Below the pieces are notes generated by a model. It did not search any database. It worked only from the letters and a program-made list of their open reading frames with translations, and was not told where the DNA came from. A program made the translations under genes and the position numbers. 8,416 nt of DNA from Bacteroidota bacterium. GTDB lineage: Bacteria; Bacteroidota; Bacteroidia; Chitinophagales; Saprospiraceae. Below are positions 1-6,370 of this stretch, one piece after another (positions within the stretch are counted from its first letter, which is position 1; each line of letters opens with the position of its first letter). The stretch spans positions 1 to 8,416 of the forward strand of contig JAJRUR010000229.1 in the NCBI GenBank assembly GCA_024277695.1, in the 5' to 3' direction.

Positions 1-873
1 GCTGTTATTGCTTTTGACTTGGTCTATGCTTATCAATTGCCGGATACGCATCAGCGCTCCTCCGTTAAATGTCAAGGTATCGATGACTTGACCATTCCAT
101 AATACACTGATATCATGCCTCGCGCGTGTCTGATTGCCTGTTAGGCGATAATAGAGTAGTGCATCTCCGGCATCTTCGGCTATTTGGCTTGTGGCTATAT
201 TCCTCGTATTGATACGTCGCATCAAGCTCCCAATGCCTTCTCCGGCATCAAAAGTCGAGTGCTTGACATCATCCGCACCCGTCTGAGACTTAACAAATGA
301 CTCTGTAATAATCACTTCTTCGAGATGCCTGTATGAACTCAAAGGCTCCGGAAGCTCTCCGCTCAAGTCATTTTCTATCCATCGCATACGTTCGGCATTC
401 TCACCGTCATCCCAAGTCAAATAATAACTCGAAACCTCCGAATATAATGCCACCTCAGGATTGAGCATTTCTCGATCCGGATCCTCAAATAATCTCCTGT
501 CCAGCTCTGATCGCTGTTTGCGTCCATAAAATTCTATGTAGTCATCTGCCCCAAACAGACCATCCGTCGTTACATAAATCGCTTGCTCTTCTCCCATCCA
601 AAAAAGCTTAAACTGTTCACCACGAACCGCCATCAGGTCAATGCCCGCAGCCTCCAATACTTCCTTGGATATCCTATAGATACCATCTTGCTCAATCTTT
701 ATTTTGTAATACCTGAGCGTATAGTCGATCCACTCATTGCCGAAAGGCCCGGAAATCAAACTACCTTCCTGGGGACTAACTACTGTCCAACTTTTAGCCG
801 GCTGGCCCCATAGCATAGCACTCAGAATGAACCAAAAACCAAGCACAATACTGACTTTACTAATATGTTTCAT
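1..873 (-). CDS. Partial secreted C25-family (PorU2-like, type IX secretion) protein, N-terminal 291 residues
   Basis: The frame is open from an ATG at 873 to the left edge, so the gene is truncated at its C-terminal side. Residues 1-23 form a signal peptide: a basic start (MKHISK), a hydrophobic core (IVLGFWFILSAML) and a probable cleavage near WGQ. After it come the segments YYKIKIEQDGIYRIS (55-69), FKLFWMGEEQAIYV (88-101), DYIEFYGRKQRSELD (111-125), YYLTWDDG (150-157) and FDAGEGIGS (208-216). From memory this order matches the N-terminal beta-rich region of Bacteroidota proteins annotated as putative type IX secretion sortase PorU2 or gingipain-like C25 peptidases, which usually exceed 1000 residues. 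The catalytic Cys/His domain would lie outside the window, so peptidase activity cannot be confirmed. A TAnnTTTG promoter element lies 27-34 bp upstream of the start. The family call is an inference from motif resemblance; the existence of the gene is well supported. Confidence 0.72.
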   Translation of the reverse strand, partial: MKHISKVSIVLGFWFILSAMLWGQPAKSWTVVSPQEGSLISGPFGNEWIDYTLRYYKIKIEQDGIYRISKEVLEAAGIDLMAVRGEQFKLFWMGEEQAIYVTTDGLFGADDYIEFYGRKQRSELDRRLFEDPDREMLNPEVALYSEVSSYYLTWDDGENAERMRWIENDLSGELPEPLSSYRHLEEVIITESFVKSQTGADDVKHSTFDAGEGIGSLMRRINTRNIATSQIAEDAGDALLYYRLTGNQTRARHDISVLWNGQVIDTLTFNGGALMRIRQLISIDQVKSNNS

Positions 874-899
874 TTTATCATCAATAACTGTTCCGAACC

Positions 900-907
900 C
901 AAAGTTA
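900..907 (-). promoter_or_regulatory. Candidate Bacteroidota -7 promoter element for the PorU2-like gene
   Basis: On the minus strand this reads TAACTTTG, an exact match to the Bacteroidota -7 consensus TAnnTTTG. It would place transcription start near 893, giving a leader of about 20 nt before the ATG at 873. I see no clear TTG/TTTG -33 element at the usual distance, so the call rests on the -7 box and its position. Confidence 0.45.
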
Positions 908-1000
908 TGAAATTTTATCGCTTTGTAGCTATTGCATAAACTGAAAGGACGGTGGGATATTGCCTTTTTGATGTAGATATATGAGTAGCTGAGTAGCCAT

Positions 1001-1021
1001 AAAAGAGCTAATGCGCTCCTT
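1001..1021 (-). terminator. Weak candidate terminator of the thioredoxin-like gene
   Basis: On the minus strand a 7-bp stem AAGGAGC/GCTCTTT (one G-U pair) encloses the loop GCATTA and ends in a short T-run (TTTTAT), starting about 9 bp beyond the stop codon at 1030. The T-run is short and partly inside the stem, so efficiency is doubtful. Outer GTAGCC/GGCTAC arms, overlapping the stop codon, could extend the structure. Confidence 0.38.
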
Positions 1022-1029
1022 GTAAGGGG

Positions 1030-2187
1030 CTACAAAGTCGATAAAAACCTCTCGACTACTTTGGCAAAATTCTTTTCGGTCTCACCGATATAAGATAAGG
1101 CGAGTTCTCCGTATTTTTTGGCCTTTTTGGTGTTTTTTAGGACAGCATAGGTTTTGGCGACTAAGTAGTTGTACTTCCAGTTAGATTTGTCCGATTTGAT
1201 AAGCTCTTTGCCGGTCTTTTCAGCGAGTTTTAGAGCCGCTTTTTCCTTATAAAAGTAATTCAAAACCCCTTCAACAGTTTTAAATTTTGCTTCTTGATCC
1301 ATCCTGTTGTCCAGACTTCTTATGGCCTGGACAAAACCGGTGGCATCTTCCATTCGTTTGTAGTAGGATATGATCCAAAGGGCAGTCTTGGCTTTGGCCA
1401 AATTTTCCGCATATTGATACGCCTTGTCGATGGCTTCTTGGAGTAATTCAGGACTCTCAAACCGAACAGCTTTAGCAGCAGTAGCACCACAAGCTTTTAT
1501 GATTTTTTGCTCGACTAGTTCCTTTCCGTTATTGGTGATGAGGTAGTCGAGATGAGCTATCATGTAATCAAATATCTTGGAGTCCGCCTCTGTAGTCGCC
1601 TCTAAAATCAATTTGAGATTGCCGGCCGTGGTGAGATCTTTTTGAGACTTTAGATAATCATTGGCTACCTTGAGACTGGATTTGCCTGCTTTATTGAGCG
1701 CACGGATATAGTTATACACCAAATCATAATCGCGATTACCTTGATTATAAGCTTCGGCATATTTGGCACTAAAATCCTGATTGGCCAAGGCTTTTTCTCC
1801 TAATTTCAGTAAGGCATCTGCTTTTTTGAACCCAATCGACTTAAAGACTACTTCTTCTTCGGCAGATATAAATAATAGTGTCGGGTAGGCACGAATTCCA
1901 AACTTTCTTCCAAAAGATTTTCCTTCCGGAGTCTCCATATTCAGTTTAAGATTAATAAAGTTTTTATTAAAAAAACTTCCTATTTTTTTGTCAGGAAAAA
2001 CTTCTCTAGACAACTTCTTACAAGGACCACACCAAGTCGTATATGCATCTACAAAAATGATTTTTTCTTGTTCTTTGGCTAGTTTTTTGGCTTCCTCCAA
2101 ACTGTGCAAAAATTCTATTCCCTGACTCTGCATCGATAGGGTATTGGCAATTGCCAACAATGCAATGATTATGAACTTTAGTTTCAT
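1030..2187 (-). CDS. Secreted thioredoxin-fold protein with helical C-terminal region
   Basis: 385 residues. Residues 1-21 are a signal peptide (KLKFIIIALLAIANTLSMQ), so the mature protein is expected in the periplasm. About 25-136 form a thioredoxin domain: FVDAYTTWCGPCKKL (45-59) holds the redox pair C53/C56, and RAYPTLLF (99-106) supplies the cis-proline P102. This arrangement fits the thioredoxin_7/DUF255-like group common in Bacteroidota. Residues 140-385 are rich in Lys, Ala and Leu and look all-helical, with TPR-like hints (WKYNYLVAKTYAVLKNTKKAKKYGELAL, split here as 337-352 and 353-364), but I cannot assign clear repeats. Both redox cysteines and the cis-Pro are present, so thiol-disulfide activity is plausible; the partner is unknown. 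The start is chosen because the signal peptide begins at once. Upstream, a near-match to the -7 box (AAAATTTG on the minus strand) lies about 25 bp before the ATG. No operon partner is evident. Confidence 0.88.
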   Translation of the reverse strand: MKLKFIIIALLAIANTLSMQSQGIEFLHSLEEAKKLAKEQEKIIFVDAYTTWCGPCKKLSREVFPDKKIGSFFNKNFINLKLNMETPEGKSFGRKFGIRAYPTLLFISAEEEVVFKSIGFKKADALLKLGEKALANQDFSAKYAEAYNQGNRDYDLVYNYIRALNKAGKSSLKVANDYLKSQKDLTTAGNLKLILEATTEADSKIFDYMIAHLDYLITNNGKELVEQKIIKACGATAAKAVRFESPELLQEAIDKAYQYAENLAKAKTALWIISYYKRMEDATGFVQAIRSLDNRMDQEAKFKTVEGVLNYFYKEKAALKLAEKTGKELIKSDKSNWKYNYLVAKTYAVLKNTKKAKKYGELALSYIGETEKNFAKVVERFLSTL

Positions 2188-2241
2188 CTAGTATTATAAT
2201 TTTTTCTGATGATCAAATTTTATTTTGTCTGTTCCGGCTGA

Positions 2242-2260
2242 ATAGTATTATTGATACTAT
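2242..2260. repeat. Short perfect inverted repeat, ATAGTAT-N5-ATACTAT
   Basis: Two 7-bp arms separated by TATTG, centred about 64 bp upstream of the thioredoxin-like start codon. It could be a regulator site, but in such AT-rich DNA a chance palindrome is quite possible. Confidence 0.3.
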
Positions 2261-2423
2261 CTAATATACCTAAATGTCACATATTCAAATAGAGTTTAAA
2301 GATATGATAACATATGGAGTGGCAAAGGTAAAAAATTTTGGTCTGTCGGAATAAAGCTTCAAAGTATGGTGGCAATATATATAAAAATCAGATGCATAAG
2401 TAGATATACATTATATATATTTA

Positions 2424-2452
2424 TTGTGTAATTGGATATTCTCAATATCTAT
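2424..2452. repeat. 29-bp direct repeat, outer copy (possible regulator site)
   Basis: Matches 2947-2975 at 26 of 29 positions, in the same orientation; the first 16 bases (TTGTGTAATTGGATAT) are identical. Both copies keep the dyad ATTG-N8-CAAT (here 2431-2446), while two of the three differences lie inside the N8 spacer. This copy sits about 130 bp beyond the regulator's stop codon, so it could be a second operator or the trace of a duplication. Confidence 0.6.
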
Positions 2453-2583
2453 AGAATCCATCAAATAGAATAAAATTCTTAGACAGCCACAAAATTCAGC
2501 CCTCCTGGTCTAACATCAGTCCTAATATACTCAAGATATCTAAGAGCTCATGGTACCTAAATGGTGCAGTGATGATGATACGT

Positions 2584-2913
2584 CTAGCTTTGTTCCTTAC
2601 CAACTGAACTTACGGAACACAAGAGCAATAATATCTTCTTTTGCTTGTCGCTTATGTCTTTGTTGATGTTATAATAGATTGTAAGAAGGTCTTCTTGATA
2701 CTCAATGAATGACAATTCTCTAAGGATCTTGAAGTGTGCCGCAATGGAGGGTTGACTAAGAGGAATGTCTTCACTAATTTCTTTAGGTGTTGATCTACCG
2801 TGCTCAAATAAATATCTCAAAATATGAATTCTTGCAGGGTGTGCAATTCCTTTTCCTAATAAAGAAAAGTCAAAATCTACTTTGTTAAATGTGTTTGCTT
2901 TTGAAAATGCCAT
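2584..2913 (-). CDS. ArsR-type winged-helix transcriptional regulator
   Basis: 109 residues when started at the ATG at 2913, the usual size of this family. The core runs from LLGKGIAHPARIHILRYL (18-35), through PKEISEDIPLSQPSIAAHFK (43-62, helix-turn-helix with the recognition helix at about 53-66), to a wing ending in LTIYYNIN (77-84). The frame stays open to an ATG at 3057, but the extra 48 residues look non-coding, run through the putative operator at 2947-2975 and would cover the divergent promoter, so I prefer 2913. The only cysteine is C99 near the C-terminus; the paired cysteines of classic metal sensors such as ELCVCDL are absent, so arsenic or other thiolate metal sensing is not supported and the signal is unknown. 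The gene is markedly more AT-rich (about 32% GC in three sampled lines) than its neighbours. It is divergent from the aminotransferase at 3068, a common layout for a local regulator. Confidence 0.85.
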   Translation of the reverse strand: MAFSKANTFNKVDFDFSLLGKGIAHPARIHILRYLFEHGRSTPKEISEDIPLSQPSIAAHFKILRELSFIEYQEDLLTIYYNINKDISDKQKKILLLLCSVSSVGKEQS

Positions 2914-2946
2914 AATAATCAGATTTTTATGTATTAAATAAATATG

Positions 2947-2975
2947 TTGTGTAATTGGATATCCACAATATTTAT
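2947..2975. promoter_or_regulatory. 29-bp repeat, promoter copy: candidate operator for the ArsR-type regulator
   Basis: Lies 34-62 bp upstream of the regulator start and 93-121 bp upstream of the divergent aminotransferase. It matches 2424-2452 at 26 of 29 bases. It holds the 10-bp palindrome TGGATATCCA (2956-2965) inside the shared dyad ATTG-N8-CAAT (2954-2969). On the minus strand its TTG (ATATTGTGG) is 21 bp from a degenerate -7-like TATTTATT, so the site would cover the regulator's own core promoter, as expected of an autorepressor. Protein binding is inferred. Confidence 0.45.
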
Positions 2976-2999
2976 CAATTTTTGCAACTTTCATAATCA

Positions 3000-3032
3000 T
3001 TGCCCACTTAAACCAAAACTTTATCATATTTG
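3000..3032 (+). promoter_or_regulatory. Candidate promoter of the class III aminotransferase
   Basis: CATATTTG (3025-3032) matches TAnnTTTG at all but the first base, with a TTG (3000-3002) 22 bp upstream as a possible -33 element. Transcription would begin near 3039, about 29 nt before the ATG at 3068. This is a weak, one-mismatch call. Confidence 0.3.
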
Positions 3033-3067
3033 CATAAAAACCAATCTCAAGCCACAATAGAATAGAT

Positions 3068-4258
3068 ATGTCCTCAATGCGTCAGTTATTTTTAAAACAC
3101 ATTGGTCAGACGAGTCCAAATCCCATGATCATCGATGTAGATCACGCTGAAGGCATCTATATCTATGACAGGGATGGTCAACGTTTTGCTGATATGACTT
3201 CCGGTATTTGCGTTTCGGCGCTCGGTCATGGTCATCCTGTAGTGACAAGTGCCGTGCTCAAGCAAGCTACCAGTTATTTTCATACCATGGTGTATGGTGA
3301 GCATGTCCAAGCGCCACAAGTACTGCTCGCTAAGCTGCTCGTAGATCATCTACCGCCCCAATTAAATTCGGTTTATTTTACCAATTCGGGATCAGAAGCA
3401 ACGGAAGGGGCTATCAAGCTTGTGCGTAAGTTTACAGGTAGGGCCGAGTTGATTGCCTGTACCAGGGGCTATCATGGGAGTACTATCGGTGCTATGAGCT
3501 TGATGAGCGAGGCTCTGTACAAACAGGCCTATCAGCCCTCTTTGCCGGGTGTAAGATTCATACATTTTAACGATATGGACGACCTCCAGATCATCACAGA
3601 TCAAACGGCGGGAGTTATCGTAGAGCCCGTGCGAGGACCTGCAGGTGTTGAGCTTGCTGATCTGGCCTGGTTAAGAGCTTTGCGCCAACGCTGTGATGAA
3701 ACGAAGACCTTGCTTATCTTTGATGAGATACAGTGCGGCATAGGTAGGACAGGACGCTTATTTGCTTTCGAGCATTATGCTGTAGTACCTGATGTACTCC
3801 TATTGGCCAAAGCCTTAGGAGGCGGAATGCCCATCGGTGCTTTGATAGCAGGTCGAGATGTAATGCAACAGTTTAGCGAGGACCCGATATTGGGCTATAT
3901 TTCTACATTTGGAGGTCATCCGGTCTGTTGTGCTGCCGGTCATGCAGCGCTCAAACATTTGATCGATCAGCCGGAACTGATCAGAGAAGTTCGTTCAAAA
4001 GAAAAGCTTATCCGATCCTTATTGAGAGCTAATAGCATCGTAGAGATACGCAGCAAGGGACTACTTATGGCAGTAGAATTGGGAGATGCGGACAAAGTCC
4101 ATCGCATAGTGCATCGATGCCATGAAAAGGGAGTCTTAGTTGATCATTTTTTGTTTTGTGACACCGCTTTTAGGATAGCACCACCTCTGACCATCAGTAC
4201 TGTCGAAATCGAAGAGCATATCTCTGTTATCCATGAAGTGATTTTGGAACTGGGCTAA
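3068..4258 (+). CDS. Class III PLP-dependent aminotransferase (aspartate aminotransferase family, acetylornithine aminotransferase-like)
   Basis: 396 residues, full length for the group related to ArgD and GabT. Visible landmarks: DMTSGICVSALGHGHP (42-57), the PLP-phosphate loop TNSGSEAT (105-112), ARGYHGST-like segment TRGYHGST (132-139) for ring stacking, VIVEPVRGPAGV (183-194), FDEIQCGIGRTG (218-229) with D219 contacting the PLP nitrogen, the Schiff-base lysine K248 in LLAKALGGGMPIGA (245-258), and STFGGHPVCCAA (279-290). The C-terminal small domain ends with FLFCDTAFRIAPPLT (361-375). All catalytic residues are intact, so it should transfer amino groups between an amino acid and a 2-oxo acid in the cytoplasm. 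I recognise the overall pattern as a Bacteroidota family named only 'aspartate aminotransferase family'; the substrate is uncertain and no arginine-pathway gene is nearby, so argD is not assigned. An alternative start at the fourth codon (ATG) is possible. It is divergent from the ArsR-type gene and convergent with the ABC-F gene. Confidence 0.93.
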   Translation: MSSMRQLFLKHIGQTSPNPMIIDVDHAEGIYIYDRDGQRFADMTSGICVSALGHGHPVVTSAVLKQATSYFHTMVYGEHVQAPQVLLAKLLVDHLPPQLNSVYFTNSGSEATEGAIKLVRKFTGRAELIACTRGYHGSTIGAMSLMSEALYKQAYQPSLPGVRFIHFNDMDDLQIITDQTAGVIVEPVRGPAGVELADLAWLRALRQRCDETKTLLIFDEIQCGIGRTGRLFAFEHYAVVPDVLLLAKALGGGMPIGALIAGRDVMQQFSEDPILGYISTFGGHPVCCAAGHAALKHLIDQPELIREVRSKEKLIRSLLRANSIVEIRSKGLLMAVELGDADKVHRIVHRCHEKGVLVDHFLFCDTAFRIAPPLTISTVEIEEHISVIHEVILELG

Positions 4259-4265
4259 ATCCCTT

Positions 4266-6143
4266 CTATGACTCTATGGATGACCATTGATCATAGGCAT
4301 CCTCTAGTTCTTTTTGCCATGTATGGTATCTATCCAGAGTCTGTTGTGCTTCCGGTTGATCGTAGAATCCTACAACAGCCATCTCGACCTCTAAGTTTTT
4401 GATTTTTTCTTCCAAGCGCATGATTTTTGTCTCCCATTTTTTGATCAATTTTTGTTGTTGACGATCGGAGGGAGTTGCTTTGGATTTAGAGGATGCATTT
4501 GACGGAGTGGACTGCTCTACTTGACGCATATTGTCCACTTGCCGCTTTTCCAAAAAAGCATAGACATCACCGATATAGTTATATAGTTTTTGATCTCTAA
4601 ATTCGATCGTTCTATCTGTCAGTCCTTGCAAAAAATCTCGGTCATGGGATACGATGATCATAGTACCATCAAAATTTTTGAGAGCCTGCTTGAGCACTTC
4701 TTTGGACAAGATATCTAAGTGATTGGTGGGCTCATCGAGTATGAGTAAGTTGATGGGGCGTAGAAGTAATTTTGCCAATGCCAGCCTGGCACGTTCGCCT
4801 CCGGAGAGCACTTTGACCTTTTTTTCGACATCATCTCCCGAAAACATAAAGGCTCCCAGAATAGATCGGATCTGCGTATGTGTCTCTGTCCGGGCAGCGT
4901 GCTCCATAGTCTCTAAGACAGTTAAGTCAGGATCGAGACTATCTGCTTGGTCCTGTGCATAATACCCCGGCTCGATATTGTGTCCATAACTGATCTCGCC
5001 ACTGCTGGCAGGCAGTAGATGCATTATGATTTTGGACAGGGTTGTTTTGCCTTGCCCGTTTTGTCCTACAAAGGCAATGGTTTCGTTGCGTTCGATCATC
5101 AGATCTACATCTGTCAGTACTTGGAGATCGCCAAAGGCCTTGGATAGTGATTGTGCTTTGAAGACCACAGCGCCAATTCGAGGAGCAGGCAAAAACCTTA
5201 TGCGCATCGTGGCTACATCTTCGGATTCCATTTCTATGCGATCCATACGTTTAAGCTCTTTGATGAGGGACTGTGCCATCTTGGCCTTATTGGCTTTGGC
5301 CCGAAATCGATCGATCAGCTTTTCTTTTTCAGAAATGAGTTTTTGTTGGTTATTGACTTGTGCTTGGAGCAAAGCTCTACGTTCTGCACGCAATTGCAAA
5401 AATCCCGAATACGAGGCACTATACTCGTAGACCTTTCCCAGTTCGATCTCGATGGTTTTTGTAGTGACTTGATCCAAAAATGTCTTGTCATGCGATATGA
5501 TGATGACACTACCTGGATAATTGGTCAAAAAATCTTCAAGCCATAATATGGATTCGATGTCGAGGTGATTGGTCGGTTCGTCCAAGAGCATATAGTCAGG
5601 CTGGCGGAGGAGTATCTTGGCGAGTTCTACGCGCATTTTCCAACCGCCGCTAAATTCTTTGATCGGCCGATTCATGTCCTCCGTCTTAAACCCCAATCCT
5701 TTCAATATGAGCTGGGCTTTGGCTTCGGCCGTCTGACCGTCCATCAACAAAAAGCGCTCACTAATATCCGACATCTCCTCAATGAGTTGAGTATATGCAT
5801 CGCTTTCATAGTCCGTTCTTTGTTCTAATTCCGTATGGATTTGGTCTAGGCGAGCTTGCATACGGAGCGTTTCTTCAAAGGCAGTTAGAGCTTCTTGGAG
5901 GATCGTTTTTTCTTCCGGGATAAATATGTCCTGATGTAGAAAACCTATTGTCGTTCCTGTGGGCATTTGGATATTGCCTTCGTGAGGAATAATCTCTCCT
6001 GCTATGATCTTTAGTAGTGTGGACTTACCGGCTCCATTGCGACCTACCAGACCCACTTTGTCTTTGGACTTGATATTAAAGGAGGCCCGATCGATTAGCT
6101 TACGGTCTCCATATTGTACATAGATGCTCTTGAGTTGGATCAT
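4266..6143 (-). CDS. ABC-F family ATPase (ribosome-associated translation factor type)
   Basis: 625 residues, two fused nucleotide-binding domains and no membrane segments, which defines ABC-F. NBD1: Walker A GRNGAGKST (34-42), signature FSGGW (164-168), Walker B LLDEPTNHLD (186-195, catalytic E189), H-loop ISHD (216-219). The interdomain linker (about 250-310) is a charged helical hairpin (RFRAKANKAKMAQS, 279-292), the part that reaches toward the ribosomal P site in this family. NBD2: Walker A GQNGQGKTT (360-368), signature LSGGE (446-450), Walker B LILDEPTNHLD (467-477, E471), H-loop VSHD (498-501). A Ser/Lys-rich linker (about 543-562) leads to a C-terminal coiled coil (565-622), as in Uup and YdiF-type members. 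All ATPase motifs are intact. Housekeeping ABC-F proteins act on stalled or initiating ribosomes; some relatives give antibiotic resistance, but nothing here points to that. It has its own candidate promoter near 6235 and ends 7 bp from the opposing aminotransferase stop. Confidence 0.95.
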   Translation of the reverse strand: MIQLKSIYVQYGDRKLIDRASFNIKSKDKVGLVGRNGAGKSTLLKIIAGEIIPHEGNIQMPTGTTIGFLHQDIFIPEEKTILQEALTAFEETLRMQARLDQIHTELEQRTDYESDAYTQLIEEMSDISERFLLMDGQTAEAKAQLILKGLGFKTEDMNRPIKEFSGGWKMRVELAKILLRQPDYMLLDEPTNHLDIESILWLEDFLTNYPGSVIIISHDKTFLDQVTTKTIEIELGKVYEYSASYSGFLQLRAERRALLQAQVNNQQKLISEKEKLIDRFRAKANKAKMAQSLIKELKRMDRIEMESEDVATMRIRFLPAPRIGAVVFKAQSLSKAFGDLQVLTDVDLMIERNETIAFVGQNGQGKTTLSKIIMHLLPASSGEISYGHNIEPGYYAQDQADSLDPDLTVLETMEHAARTETHTQIRSILGAFMFSGDDVEKKVKVLSGGERARLALAKLLLRPINLLILDEPTNHLDILSKEVLKQALKNFDGTMIIVSHDRDFLQGLTDRTIEFRDQKLYNYIGDVYAFLEKRQVDNMRQVEQSTPSNASSKSKATPSDRQQQKLIKKWETKIMRLEEKIKNLEVEMAVVGFYDQPEAQQTLDRYHTWQKELEDAYDQWSSIES

Positions 6144-6231
6144 GTCGCAAAAGTAATAAAATCAATGAGTTTAAGGAGGCATAGAGTTTTAGCTCGGCGG
6201 GGCGAACTGTAAAATATGAAACACATACACA

Positions 6232-6239
6232 CAAATATA
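6232..6239 (-). promoter_or_regulatory. Candidate Bacteroidota -7 promoter element for the ABC-F gene
   Basis: On the minus strand it reads TATATTTG, an exact TAnnTTTG match. Transcription would start near 6225, leaving a leader of about 80 nt. The nearest TTG upstream (in CCTTGAATC) is 25 bp away, longer than the usual spacing, so the -33 element is uncertain. It suggests the ABC-F gene is transcribed separately from aconitase. Confidence 0.45.
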
Positions 6240-6278
6240 TTTCAGGGATAATATAATCTAGATTCAAGGCACAAAACG

Positions 6279-6309
6279 CATTCAAAAATTATTATCCATT
6301 TTTGCAATG
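6279..6309. repeat. A/T-rich stem-loop, CAAAAAT-N8-ATTTTTG with extended arms
   Basis: The arms 6283-6289 and 6298-6304 are perfect complements; with one bulged base (6305) the stem continues with CATT (6279-6282) against AATG (6306-6309). It overlaps the left arm of the block at 6303-6370, so the two structures exclude each other. Confidence 0.45.
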
Positions 6310-6370
6310 TCGTTCGGGTGTTCCGAACTCCGGACAGTTATTGTCCGAAGTCCGATAGTTTGACATTGTA
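6303..6370 (-). other. Structured intergenic element with nested and competing hairpins (possible RNA structure)
   Basis: On the minus strand bases 6355-6342 pair with 6336-6323 in a continuous 14-bp stem (three G-U pairs) around the loop AATAAC-like ATAAC. The same right-hand arm can instead form a 6-bp hairpin GTTCGG-AACAC-CCGAAC (6328-6312), so two mutually exclusive folds exist. Outer arms CAATGTC (6305-6311) and GACATTG (6362-6368) enclose the whole block. The long stem is continuous only on the minus strand, where its mispairs become G-U, which hints at RNA transcribed with aconitase and ABC-F. No T-run follows at once, so it is not a classic terminator. Known family: none recognised. 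Confidence 0.45.

Larger units (their letters stand above)
2188..2583. other. AT-rich intergenic region between regulator and thioredoxin-like genes
   Basis: 396 bp without a convincing gene. It is strongly AT-rich (one sampled 60-base line, 2281-2340, is about 25% GC). It contains a 7-bp perfect inverted repeat (2242-2260), runs of TA repeats around 2375-2425, and the outer copy of the 29-bp repeat also found in front of the regulator (2424-2452). On the minus strand a 37-codon open stretch (2499-2609) lacks an ATG and is not called. No clear T-tailed terminator for the regulator gene was found. Confidence 0.6.

Noticed and set aside
2401..2426. TA-rich tract as a tandem repeat or origin-like element
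   Set aside because: It is a short low-complexity run with no regular unit, DnaA boxes or replication genes nearby.
2496..2609. Minus-strand open stretch of 37 codons overlapping the regulator's 3' end, with a protein-like look (TAPFRYHELLDILSILGLML)
   Set aside because: It has no upstream ATG (only a TTG), partly overlaps the regulator gene and matches no family I can name; it may be a gene remnant but cannot be supported.
2914..3057. N-terminal extension of the regulator by 48 codons to an ATG at 3057
   Set aside because: It would give an unusually long ArsR-type protein, its residues do not resemble the family, and it would translate through the repeated operator-like sequence and the divergent promoter region.
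6100..6285. 61-codon minus-strand frame overlapping the start of the ABC-F gene
   Set aside because: It is out of frame with the ABC-F gene, overlaps its start and promoter and shows no recognisable protein features.
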